A stretch of DNA of 64,000 nucleotides from assembly GCF_030815085.1 (NCBI RefSeq), contig NZ_JAUSWG010000014.1; one strand, 5' to 3'. This DNA is from Paraclostridium ghonii (lineage in GTDB: Bacteria > Bacillota > Clostridia > Peptostreptococcales > Peptostreptococcaceae). A program made the position numbers and the translations under genes. The number at the start of each line of letters is the position of its first letter. Position 1 is the first letter of the stretch. A model generated the notes under the pieces. It had not been told where the DNA came from. It saw only the letters and a list, made by a program, of their open reading frames with translations, and made no database searches. Positions 54,232 to 61,941 of this stretch are shown here, piece after piece.

Positions 54232-54273
54232 TTAGCACTCTACTATTGACACTGCTAACAAAGATGATACAAT
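54232..54273 (+). promoter_or_regulatory. htpG promoter with CIRCE-like operator
   Basis: TTAGCACTC (54232-54240), nine bases, then CACTGCTAA (54250-54258) matches the HrcA operator CIRCE (TTAGCACTC-N9-GAGTGCTAA) with a perfect left arm and 7 of 9 in the right. TTGACA (54246-54251) and TACAAT (54268-54273), 16 bp apart, form a promoter overlapping the right arm. Confidence 0.7.
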
Positions 54274-54341
54274 AATAATTGTAGGGGAATGGTTTTATCC
54301 CAATCTTATTTAATAAAAATAGATTTAAGGAGGAGATAAAT

Positions 54342-56216
54342 ATGGAAAATAAAAAAGGAAACATATCGATACATACAGAAAATATATTTCCTATAATAAA
54401 AAAGTGGTTATACTCTGATAAGGATATATTTGTAAGAGAACTTATAAGTAACGGGTGTGATGCAATAAATAAATATAAAAAGTTAGTGTCACTAGGTGAG
54501 GTTGAAAATAAAGGGGAGCAAGATTATAAAATCAATGTAGTTATAGATAAAGATAATTCAACTCTTATATTTGAAGATAACGGGATAGGAATGACTGAAG
54601 AAGAAGTTGAAAAATATATAAATCAAGTTGCATTTTCAGGTGCCGAAGATTTTGTAAATAAATATAAAGATAAAATAAGTGAAGAAAATGATATTATTGG
54701 ACACTTTGGATTAGGATTTTATTCTGCGTTTATGGTAGCCAGTAAAGTTCAAATAGATACTTTATCATATAAAGAAGATGCTCAAGCTGTAAAATGGGTA
54801 AGTGAAGGGCAAACAGAATATGAAATTTGTGAAAGTGAAATTAGAAACTCAAGAGGGACTACTATAACGTTATTTTTAGCTGATGATAGTAAAGAGTTTT
54901 TAGAAGAATATACAGTAAGAAGTATAATAGATAAATATTGCTCATTCTTACCTGTTAATATATATTTAGATGTTAAAGATAGCTCTAAAGATAAAAATGA
55001 AAATAGTGAAGAAGATCAAAAACCATTGAATGATACGTATCCTTTATGGTTAAAATCTCCTAAAGATTGTACTGATGAAGAATATAAAGAATTTTATAGA
55101 AAAGTATTTAATACATTTGATGAACCATTATTTTGGATACATCTAAATGTAGATTATCCATTTAATTTAAAAGGAATATTATATTTCCCTAAATTAAAAA
55201 ATGAATTTGAACTTATAGAAGGTAAAGTAAAACTATACAATAACCAAGTTTTCGTTGCAGATAACATAAAAGAGGTTATACCTGAATTTTTATTATTACT
55301 AAAAGGTGTAATAGATTGTCCAGATTTACCACTAAATGTATCTAGAAGTTTCTTACAAAATGATAAAGATGTAAGCAAGATATCTAAACATATAGTTAAG
55401 AAAGTTGCAGATAAATTAAAAGCTCTTTATAAAAATGAAAGAGAAAATTATGAGAAATTCTGGGATGATATACAAGTGTTTATTAAGTTTGGATGCTTAA
55501 AAGACGAAGGATTTTACGATAAGATAAAAGACTGCATATTATTTAAAGATATAAACTCAGAATATACTACACTTAATGATTACTTAGAAAAATGTAGAGA
55601 AAAACATGAAAATAAAGTTTTCTATGTAAGTGATGAGGAGCAACAATCTCAATATATTAAACTATTTAAAGATTATGATTTAGATGCAGTTATATTAGAC
55701 TCAAGTATAGATAATCACTTTATATCGTTTATAGAATTTAAAAATCAAGGAACTACATTTAATAGAATAGATGCAGATTTATCAGATGTTTTAAAAGATA
55801 AAAACGATGATGAAAATAAAGAAAGTAAGACAGAAATAGAAAGTTTATTTAAAGAACATGTTAAAGATAAAGTAAAATCTTATTCTGTAGAAAGTTTAAA
55901 AAGCGAAGATACTACAGCTATAATATTAGTATCAGAACAATCTAGAAGAATGGCTGAGATGAAATCGCAGTTTGCAGGTATGGACCTTGGAATGAATTTT
56001 GAAGAGGAAAAAACTTTAGTTATAAATGATAACAGTCCTATAATTAAAAAATTATTATCTTTGAAAGGTGATGAAAATAAGAAAGAGCAATTAGAATTAA
56101 TATGTAATCAAATTGTAGATGTTGCTTTACTTGCTAATAAAGAGCTAGATGCAAAAGAATTAGATGAGTTTATAAGTAGAAATAATAAGCTTATAAATAT
56201 GGTGATATCTTTATAA
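54342..56216 (+). CDS. htpG: Chaperone HtpG (Hsp90)
   Basis: A 624-residue bacterial Hsp90. The GHKL ATPase N domain shows SNGCDAINKYKKL, FEDNGIGMTEEEVE and GHFGLGFYSAFMVA; the middle domain has LNVSRSFLQNDKDV with the catalytic Arg; the C-terminal dimerisation domain contains SEQSRRMAEMKSQFAGMDLGM. Full length. It refolds or remodels client proteins under stress. AAGGAGGA precedes the ATG. A CIRCE-like operator indicates HrcA control. A long hairpin element follows the stop. Confidence 0.97.
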   Translation: MENKKGNISIHTENIFPIIKKWLYSDKDIFVRELISNGCDAINKYKKLVSLGEVENKGEQDYKINVVIDKDNSTLIFEDNGIGMTEEEVEKYINQVAFSGAEDFVNKYKDKISEENDIIGHFGLGFYSAFMVASKVQIDTLSYKEDAQAVKWVSEGQTEYEICESEIRNSRGTTITLFLADDSKEFLEEYTVRSIIDKYCSFLPVNIYLDVKDSSKDKNENSEEDQKPLNDTYPLWLKSPKDCTDEEYKEFYRKVFNTFDEPLFWIHLNVDYPFNLKGILYFPKLKNEFELIEGKVKLYNNQVFVADNIKEVIPEFLLLLKGVIDCPDLPLNVSRSFLQNDKDVSKISKHIVKKVADKLKALYKNERENYEKFWDDIQVFIKFGCLKDEGFYDKIKDCILFKDINSEYTTLNDYLEKCREKHENKVFYVSDEEQQSQYIKLFKDYDLDAVILDSSIDNHFISFIEFKNQGTTFNRIDADLSDVLKDKNDDENKESKTEIESLFKEHVKDKVKSYSVESLKSEDTTAIILVSEQSRRMAEMKSQFAGMDLGMNFEEEKTLVINDNSPIIKKLLSLKGDENKKEQLELICNQIVDVALLANKELDAKELDEFISRNNKLINMVISL

Positions 56217-56234
56217 TTTAAACATTTTCAAACA

Positions 56235-56312
56235 TAAGGGAGTAAGTACATGTTTTGCTACACAAGCTGAAAAGAAGCTTGAAATGTAGCTAAAACATAT
56301 ACTTACTCCCTA
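56235..56312. repeat. Dispersed long-hairpin element, copy B, after htpG
   Basis: Outer stem AGGGAGTAAGT with ACTTACTCCCT, then ATGTTTT with AAAACAT, GCTACA with TGTAGC, CAAGCT with AGCTTG and loop GAAAAGA. Small unpaired AAA and T remain on the 3' side. The inner core is almost identical to copy E at 59153, while the outer stem is unrelated. Confidence 0.8.
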
Positions 56313-56510
56313 TTTAGTTGATGTAGTTTATTGTGCTACATAACTAAAAAGATGCTTGAAAGGGGGCTAAAACATACTATTACTACCTCTTCGTTTAGAT
56401 AGTTAGTGTGAATAAAATTAAATTAATAAATATCATAATGTATTGATACATAAACTGAAAAATGATCAAAATGTAGCTATAATATACTTAGATATATAGT
56501 TTTTAAATTA
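56313..56510. repeat. Two decayed hairpin elements, copies C and D
   Basis: The stretch 56320-56396 keeps GCTACATAACTAAAAAGATGCTTG and on to GGGGGCTAAAACATA with poor pairing. About 56440-56500 keeps GATACATAAACTGAAAAATG and ATGTAGCTATAATATA. Both are recognisable derivatives of the core at 56251-56296, in tandem with copy B, which suggests local duplication followed by decay. Confidence 0.55.
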
Positions 56511-56512
56511 GG

Positions 56513-56818
56513 TCATGAATTATTAGAATCTGTATCTTCCGAGGGAAGTTTATTTGTTGAAAGTTTATTTATAAAATAACATTCAATAAGTAGTAAAACT
56601 ATTGAAGCTATAGTTGAAATTATAAAATTTATAAAACTAGTTGAACAAATCAATATACCAACTACCATACAAATAAATCCATTTATATAACTATTTCCTT
56701 TGAGTTTGATATTAAAAAAAGGCAACCCATCATATTTTTCAAGTGCAGATAATAAAAGTCCATAAGCTATAAAGCATATACCTATAACTAACCTTACACC
56801 TATCAATTTAGCAAACAT
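56513..56818 (-). CDS. Small membrane protein, copy 1, unknown function
   Basis: A 101-residue protein with three or four hydrophobic helices and a polar C-terminal tail rich in Ser, Asp and Asn. It is a paralogue of the product at 57010: both share GhRhxxGhxFIAYGLLxxxxEKYxGLPFF, then a short polar loop and INGFICxVVGhL. The conserved EKY-GLPFF loop may be functional, but no known family is recognised. ATG at 56818 has AAGGAT ten bases upstream; a GTG at 56827 is an alternative. Confidence 0.65.
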   Translation of the reverse strand: MFAKLIGVRLVIGICFIAYGLLLSALEKYDGLPFFNIKLKGNSYINGFICMVVGILICSTSFINFIISTIASIVLLLIECYFINKLSTNKLPSEDTDSNNS

Positions 56819-56937
56819 ATTTAACACATCCTTATTTATAGATAATTTTTATGGTAGATAATTTATTATATGCATTAAGAAATGATAAATTGAAGTGTTT
56901 ATAAAGCTTTATTAGATTTATTTAAATTAACTTAAAT

Positions 56938-56986
56938 AAAAGGGTTCATTATCAATATTTAGATATATTAATAATGAACCCTTTTT
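56938..56986. terminator. Intrinsic terminator downstream of the small membrane gene at 57010
   Basis: AAAAGGGTTCATTATCAATAT pairs with ATATTAATAATGAACCCTTTT around a short loop. One mismatch, A and T tracts on both sides, so it works in both directions. Confidence 0.85.
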
Positions 56987-57009
56987 AAGTATAATTTATC
57001 TAGAAGCTT

Positions 57010-57315
57010 TTACATTTTGCTTTTATCTTTTTCTTGTTTATTTATTTTGTTTTCAACTACTTTGCCTACTACAAACTTTACTATAGCGTATAGTATTATA
57101 GATATAACGGTGCAAATGATACCTTGTTTTAGATTAGTCCACAATAGTAATACCCCTACTACCAAACATATAAATCCATTTATGGAACCGTTTATCTGGT
57201 CTTTAGAATAAAAGAATGGAAGTCCTTTATACTTTTCTATCCCAGCTACTAGAAGCCCATAAGCGATAAATAGTAAACCTAGAATAGCTCTAATTCCAAT
57301 TTCAGCTCCAACCAT
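57010..57315 (-). CDS. Small membrane protein, copy 2, unknown function
   Basis: A 101-residue protein with three to four membrane helices, paralogous to the product at 56513 (shared FIAYGLL...IEKYKGLPFF and INGSINGFICLVVGVLLL). The C-terminal tail is very basic/acidic (VENKINKQEKDKSKM), unlike copy 1. AAGGGGGC precedes the ATG. It has a promoter with TTGACA at 57379-57374 and a 16-bp palindrome just below the -10, so it appears separately regulated from copy 1. Confidence 0.68.
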   Translation of the reverse strand: MVGAEIGIRAILGLLFIAYGLLVAGIEKYKGLPFFYSKDQINGSINGFICLVVGVLLLWTNLKQGIICTVISIILYAIVKFVVGKVVENKINKQEKDKSKM

Positions 57316-57333
57316 TTAAAAGCCCCCTTAGAA

Positions 57334-57379
57334 AATAGTATTTACTATTATCGTAGTCATTTTGTAATATAAATGTCAA
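57334..57379 (-). promoter_or_regulatory. Promoter and palindromic operator of the small membrane gene
   Basis: Reverse-strand TTGACA (57379-57374) is followed at 18 bp by TACGAT (57355-57350). AATAGTA-TT-TACTATT (57334-57349) is a perfect 16-bp palindrome directly downstream, placed to repress. Fourteen of its bases, AATAGTATTTACTA, also occur before the rubrerythrin gene. Confidence 0.5.
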
Positions 57380-57506
57380 GTAACAAAATCTATATTAATT
57401 TTCAAAATATCATATTTCCGAGGAAATTTTACCTTTTAAAATTGTTGTAAATTGAAAAAAATAACAATAATATTATGATATATGGTAAAAATGGTAATAA
57501 AAACAA

Positions 57507-57541
57507 AAATCAATAATTAATTAACAATTAATTATTGATTT
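57507..57541. repeat. Perfect 16-bp-arm palindrome upstream of the POT transporter gene
   Basis: AAATCAATAATTAATT (57507-57522) and AATTAATTATTGATTT (57526-57541) flank a three-base centre AAC. It is made only of A/T apart from one C/G pair and lacks a T run, so it looks more like a protein-binding dyad than a terminator. The rest of 57380-57760 shows no gene; GAGG near 57597 could pair with CCTC near 57631 in a leader. Confidence 0.5.
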
Positions 57542-57760
57542 AATGTGTTGTAGAATGATGTCGGATATGATAATATTTAGTCACTAAGATAAATACGAGG
57601 GGTTTTGTTTAATAGGGATTAAGGAGACGCCTCAAATATTAAAAATATATTTTGAAATGAAAACGTTAACCTTGGATCTGAAAATTAGAAAAACAATAAC
57701 ATGCGTAATTATCTTAATTTATTATCAATTATATTATGCTTAAGAAAGGACAGTGAAATT

Positions 57761-59143
57761 ATGAGTACAGTGATAAAGGAAAAAAACAAATTTCCAATGG
57801 GGTTTTATATTTGTGCAACTACGTTTTCATTTGAAAGAGCAGCCTATTATTCTTCAAAATTCCTAATCTATATATTTTTAACTACTGCTATTGTAAGTGG
57901 AGGTTTAGGAATAGAAAAAGGCCAAGCAGCCATGATGCAAGCCAATCTTGTAGCTTTTACTTATCTTTCACCTATAATCGGGGGATATATCTCTGATAGA
58001 TGGATAGGTGCTAGGTATACGATACCTTTAGGTATGTTTATTATGGGAGCAGGATATTATGTAGGATCAATAGCTACATCAGCTTCAATGGTGAATATAA
58101 TGATTATTTTAGTAGCTATTGGGACAGCGTTTTTTAAAGGGAATGTTTCAGCGGTAAATGGGCAATTATTTAATGATAAGGAAGATTTAGATTCAGCATT
58201 CTCTGTACAATATTCTTTTGTTAATATAGGTTCTTTTGTAGGAACTACAGCAGTTGGATTTTTATACCTTAATACATTTGCTAAAAATGGGGTATTAGGA
58301 TTTTCTCAATGTTTCTTACTTGCAGCAATTATATGTGTTATAGGTGGATTATGGTTTATATTTGGATGGAGATTCTTAGGAGATGCAGGAAAGAGACCTT
58401 TTAAAGAAGGGATTGTTTCTGAAAAGGTTGAAGTTAAAGACAACACACCTTTAACTCGTACAGATAAAAAGAGGATTTGGGCTATAGTTTTAGTATCTGC
58501 TTTCTCAGTATTATTCTGGGTATTCTGGTATTTAACTTATCTTGCAGTTTATGATTATGGAGCAGTATTTGTTAATATGAATGTTGGCGGATTTGAAGTT
58601 CCTTTAGCTTGGTTTGACTCATTAAATGCATTAACTTGTATAGTTTTAGGTCCGATATTTGCAGCTTTATGGTTAAAGCTTTCAAATAGACCTCAAGGGG
58701 ATATGAGTTTATTTAAGAAAACTGGATTAGGATTTATATTCTTAGGATTATCATTTTTCATGTTAGTTGGAGCCGAATTTACAAGAGGAATAGGAGCTCC
58801 TGAGGCAGTTAAAGCTAGTATAGTTTGGATAATTGCATTTGGGATTTTATTAAGTATGGGAGAGATGTTCTTCTCACCACTTGGAAACTCATTTGTAAGT
58901 AAGTATGCTCCTAAGAGCGTATTAGCAGTTTTAATGGGAGTTTGGACTTTTGCAACTTTCCTTGCTGGTAAAAGTTATGGATACTTATATGACTTTACTT
59001 TAAAATTTGATATGATAACTGTATATACTGTTATACCAGTTATATTATTTGTTGCAGCTGCACTTTTATTTATCTTTGATAAAAAATTAAGCAGACTTGT
59101 TGAAGAGGAAGATTCAAAAGATTATGCTAAGTCTATAGCATAG
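57761..59143 (+). CDS. POT/PTR2-family proton-dependent peptide transporter
   Basis: A 460-residue transporter with about 12-14 helices. The first helix has FERAAYYSSKF, equivalent to the ExxERFxYY motif of proton-coupled peptide transporters but altered (FSFERAAYYS), and GGYISDRWIGARYTIPLGMFIMGAGYYVG is the PTR2 signature. It probably imports di- or tripeptides with protons. ATG at 57761 behind AGAAAGGA is preferred to an upstream ATG at 57701. It has a long upstream region and is followed by hairpin element E. Confidence 0.9.
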   Translation: MSTVIKEKNKFPMGFYICATTFSFERAAYYSSKFLIYIFLTTAIVSGGLGIEKGQAAMMQANLVAFTYLSPIIGGYISDRWIGARYTIPLGMFIMGAGYYVGSIATSASMVNIMIILVAIGTAFFKGNVSAVNGQLFNDKEDLDSAFSVQYSFVNIGSFVGTTAVGFLYLNTFAKNGVLGFSQCFLLAAIICVIGGLWFIFGWRFLGDAGKRPFKEGIVSEKVEVKDNTPLTRTDKKRIWAIVLVSAFSVLFWVFWYLTYLAVYDYGAVFVNMNVGGFEVPLAWFDSLNALTCIVLGPIFAALWLKLSNRPQGDMSLFKKTGLGFIFLGLSFFMLVGAEFTRGIGAPEAVKASIVWIIAFGILLSMGEMFFSPLGNSFVSKYAPKSVLAVLMGVWTFATFLAGKSYGYLYDFTLKFDMITVYTVIPVILFVAAALLFIFDKKLSRLVEEEDSKDYAKSIA

Positions 59144-59152
59144 GTAATTTTA

Positions 59153-59228
59153 GAAGGAGCAATATATGTTTTGCTACACAAGCTGGAAAGAAGCTTGAAA
59201 TGTAGCTAAAACATATATTGCTCCTTCT
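59153..59228. repeat. Dispersed long-hairpin element, copy E, after the POT gene
   Basis: GAAGGAGCAATATATGTTTT pairs with its exact complement ending GCTCCTTC; inside are GCTACA/TGTAGC and CAAGCT/AGCTTG around loop GGAAAGA. The 45-base core differs from copy B at one loop base. The outer arm is specific to this copy. It lies 10 bases after the POT stop codon and is a likely terminator. Confidence 0.8.
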
Positions 59229-59234
59229 TTATGC

Positions 59235-59312
59235 TTGGTGAAAAGGGCAAGGAAGTTTTGGCACATAAGCTAGAAAAAAGCTTGAAATGTGTCTGAAATA
59301 TAATATCCATCC
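59235..59312. repeat. Decayed hairpin element, copy F
   Basis: AGTTTTGGCACATAAGCT-agaaaaa-AGCTTGAAATGTGTCTGAAAT is a variant of the core. GGCACA against TGTGTC keeps five of six pairs by joint change from GCTACA/TGTAGC. The outer stem is poor (AGGG with CCCT only). Confidence 0.6.
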
Positions 59313-59409
59313 CTCTTTACTTTCTCTAATTGTATGTAAGAGTGGACACTTTCTATTTGAAGAATTATAATAAAATTATATTATAGATAATAGATGGAAT
59401 GGTGATAAA

Positions 59410-59611
59410 ATGATAAGTGAAAAGTTAAAACTTGAATTAGAAAATATATTTTCTGAGTATGAAGAAATAGATAAGATAGTATTATTTGGATCAAGAGCAA
59501 GAGATGATTATAGAGTTAACTCAGATGTAGATATTAAGTTTTAATGAGCTAACTAAAGTCGAATTAATAGACAATATATTAAAGGAAGGAATTAAAATAT
59601 ATAATGGGTAA
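59410..59611 (+). pseudogene. Minimal nucleotidyltransferase (MNT) remnant, internal deletion and frameshift
   Basis: ATG at 59410 gives a 44-residue frame ending at 59544 that carries the MNT active-site motif LFGSRARDDYRVNSDVDI. From 59540, one base out of frame, the sequence reads FNELTKVELIDNILKEGIKIYNG and stops at 59611, which matches the usual C-terminal end of these about 95-135-residue proteins. The middle is missing at the junction. Intact members pair with HEPN or substrate-binding partner genes, whose remnant follows here. Confidence 0.7.
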
Positions 59612-59708
59612 AAAATTAGATGAAACAACGGCTCGCAATATAGTTAAATTAGTAAAGGAAAAATATATAATTGAATTTAATAAATTGAAAGAATTTTTAG
59701 AAGATTAA
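59604..59708 (+). pseudogene. Remnant of the nucleotidyltransferase partner gene
   Basis: A 34-residue frame, MGKKLDETTARNIVKLVKEK then YIIEFNKLKEFLED, begins inside the end of the MNT remnant (ATG overlapping the stop region), the usual arrangement of MNT pairs. Its start and its TARxIVxxxKEKYxxEFxxLxxFLE end resemble the two ends of HI0074-type substrate-binding proteins of about 130 residues, with the middle deleted. It may equally be a chance short frame. Confidence 0.45.
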
Positions 59709-59763
59709 ATTTGAAATAAAATATCTTTAGATGAATAAATATACAGGTATTGGAGTTATGCAT

Positions 59764-61704
59764 ATGGAAGATTACATAAACTTTATTAAAAATGCATGGG
59801 AAAAATTTATTAAAACAGATGAAGTTGATTTAAGTGTTAGGAAAGAAATAAGAGATTCTTGGATAAGATGTAAATCATATGGAGTTGATTACAACAATGG
59901 AAGTGGAAGTGTAAAGCATAATAATATTAAAAATTTAATAGAAAAAAACAGAGAACTTATTTCTGTGTCTAAGCCAATTATGGAAGGAATATATAGTATG
60001 GTTTGTGATTCAGGATTTGCAATTATACTATCAGATAGAGAAGGCTATATTATTCAAGTAATAGGCGATAAAGAAATAATGAATAGAGCTAATGAATTAA
60101 ACTTTTTAACAGGCGAGCTGTGGACCGAAAATATAGTAGGTACAAATGCAATAGGAACTGCATTACATCTTAATAAGCCTATTCAAACTATAGGAGCAGA
60201 GCATTATGGCAAAAAACAACATTCTTGGACTTGTTCTGCATCTCCGATTTATGATGAAGATGGTAATTTAATAGGTTGTATAAATATGGCTGGAAATTAT
60301 TATGATGCACACTCTCATACCTTAGGGATTGTAACAGCTGCAGCTAAATCAATTCAAAATCAATTAGCACTAACTCTTTCATATAAACTATTGAATGTAA
60401 CATTTGAATCTATATCAGAGGGTATGATTGTAGTTAATGAAGATTTAAGTATAAAAAAGGTAAATGGAAAAGCTTTAAAAATATTAAATATGTCATTAGA
60501 TGAAATTATGCAAATAAATATTGAAAAAATATTAAATGATATAGATTTTTATGAACTTTTAAATGAAGATAAAAAAATAAACAACGTAGAATGTGATTTT
60601 AATGTCAAGTTTAATAGAGTAAAGTGTGTATTAAGTATAACCACATTAAATATAAATGGCAAAAGCACAGGTTTTGTAATAACTTTTAATGAGGTAAAAA
60701 AAGTTCACAAATTGGTAAATAAATTAGTTGGATATAAAGCCCAATATACATTTAAAGATATAATAACTGAAAATGAAAAAATGAAAAACATGATATCTTT
60801 TGCAAAAAAGATTTCAAAAACAGATTGTAATATTTTAGTAGAAGGGGAAAGTGGAACTGGGAAAGAATTAATTGCCCAATCTATACATAATTTTAGTGAA
60901 AGAAAAAATGGGCCTTTTGTAGCTATAAACTGCGCATCCATACCAAGAGATTTAGTAGAGAGCGAACTTTTTGGATATGAAAAAGGTGCATTTACAGGAG
61001 CTGCAAAAGAAGGTCATCCAGGAAAGTTTGAACTAGCTGATGGGGGAACGATATTTTTAGATGAAATAGGAGAATTGTCATTAGAGACTCAAAGTAAATT
61101 ACTTAGAGTTTTAGATAATAAAAAAGTGACTAGACTAGGGGGGACATACGAAAAACAATTAGATGTAAGAGTTATTGGAGCGACTAATAGAATATTAAAA
61201 AATGAAATTACTAAGAAAAATTTTAGACAAGACTTATATTACAGGTTGAGTGTAATGAACATAAAAACGATACCTTTAAGAGAGCGAATAGATGATATAA
61301 ATGTATTAGTTAATTATTTTATAGAAAATTTAAATTATAAAAATAAAAGTAAAAAAATAAAAGCAAATACTACATATATAAATGATTTAAAACAGTATAA
61401 TTGGCCAGGAAATATAAGAGAACTTAGAAATATGGTAGAAAGAGACTATTATTTAAGTGAAAGTTATTTAATAAGTAGCAGTAACTTTAACAATATAAAT
61501 TCTTTTAAAGGTGAAGATATAAATAAAACAGAAGAAATAATTCCTTTAGAATGCTTAGAGAAAAAGGCAATCGAAGGTGCTATAAAAAAGTGCAACGGAA
61601 ATATGCTAAAGGCATCTAAGCTATTAAATATAGGAAGGTCTACATTATATAGAAAAATTAATAAATACAATATAATGTACCAAAATGAGACTGAAAATAT
61701 ATAG
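59764..61704 (+). CDS. Sigma-54-dependent transcriptional activator (AcoR-like)
   Basis: A 646-residue enhancer-binding protein. Residues about 60-200 form a GAF-like sensor (SEFAIILSDREGYIIQVIGD-type region, ENIVGTNAIGTAL, CSASPIYDEDGNLIGCINMAG), about 205-310 a PAS-like domain, about 335-570 the AAA+ core with Walker A GESGTGKE (361-368) and the sigma-54 contact loop GAFTGA (408-413), and the C terminus a Fis-type HTH (ASKLLNIGRSTLYRKI). ATG at 59764 has GGAG eight bases upstream. Paired sites and a -24/-12 promoter between it and the dehydrogenase gene indicate its target. Confidence 0.93.
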   Translation: MEDYINFIKNAWEKFIKTDEVDLSVRKEIRDSWIRCKSYGVDYNNGSGSVKHNNIKNLIEKNRELISVSKPIMEGIYSMVCDSGFAIILSDREGYIIQVIGDKEIMNRANELNFLTGELWTENIVGTNAIGTALHLNKPIQTIGAEHYGKKQHSWTCSASPIYDEDGNLIGCINMAGNYYDAHSHTLGIVTAAAKSIQNQLALTLSYKLLNVTFESISEGMIVVNEDLSIKKVNGKALKILNMSLDEIMQINIEKILNDIDFYELLNEDKKINNVECDFNVKFNRVKCVLSITTLNINGKSTGFVITFNEVKKVHKLVNKLVGYKAQYTFKDIITENEKMKNMISFAKKISKTDCNILVEGESGTGKELIAQSIHNFSERKNGPFVAINCASIPRDLVESELFGYEKGAFTGAAKEGHPGKFELADGGTIFLDEIGELSLETQSKLLRVLDNKKVTRLGGTYEKQLDVRVIGATNRILKNEITKKNFRQDLYYRLSVMNIKTIPLRERIDDINVLVNYFIENLNYKNKSKKIKANTTYINDLKQYNWPGNIRELRNMVERDYYLSESYLISSSNFNNINSFKGEDINKTEEIIPLECLEKKAIEGAIKKCNGNMLKASKLLNIGRSTLYRKINKYNIMYQNETENI

Positions 61705-61752
61705 TGTTTCAAAATGGGATAGCAAATGTATCAAAATGATACATTTGCTATT
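61705..61752 (+). promoter_or_regulatory. Paired enhancer-like sites overlapping a terminator hairpin
   Basis: TGTTTCAAAATGGGATA (61705-61721) and TGTATCAAAATGATACA (61727-61743) match at 13 of 17 positions and start 22 bp apart, two helical turns. The second is a perfect dyad. It is part of a larger hairpin (ATAGCAAATGTATCA with TGATACATTTGCTAT plus T run) that also serves to end the regulator transcript. Confidence 0.6.
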
Positions 61753-61871
61753 TTTAGTTTAAATAAATTTACTTAACTACAAATAAATTTTAATATAATT
61801 TATTGTAATAAATTGTTGAAAATACTATATATACATTTTTTTATCAAAATATAAAATTTAAAAAACATATT

Positions 61872-61889
61872 TTGGCATAAGTTTTGCTA
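61872..61889 (+). promoter_or_regulatory. Sigma-54 promoter of the dehydrogenase gene
   Basis: TTGGCAT-AAGTT-TTGCT has the invariant GG (61874-61875) and GC (61886-61887) of sigma-54 promoters with the required 10 bases between them. It lies about 55 bases before the start codon and 130-170 bases after the enhancer-like sites. Confidence 0.85.
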
Positions 61890-61941
61890 TATATAAACGT
61901 GAATATATTAACATTTAAAAAACCTTAAGGAGGAATTGGGA

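Noticed and set aside
57580..57660. Known riboswitch in the POT leader
   Set aside because: A GAGG/CCTC pairing is possible, but no conserved core of a class I know can be seen.
59604..59708. HEPN toxin gene
   Set aside because: At 34 codons it is far too short and lacks the RxxxxH motif; I treat it as a deleted partner remnant instead.
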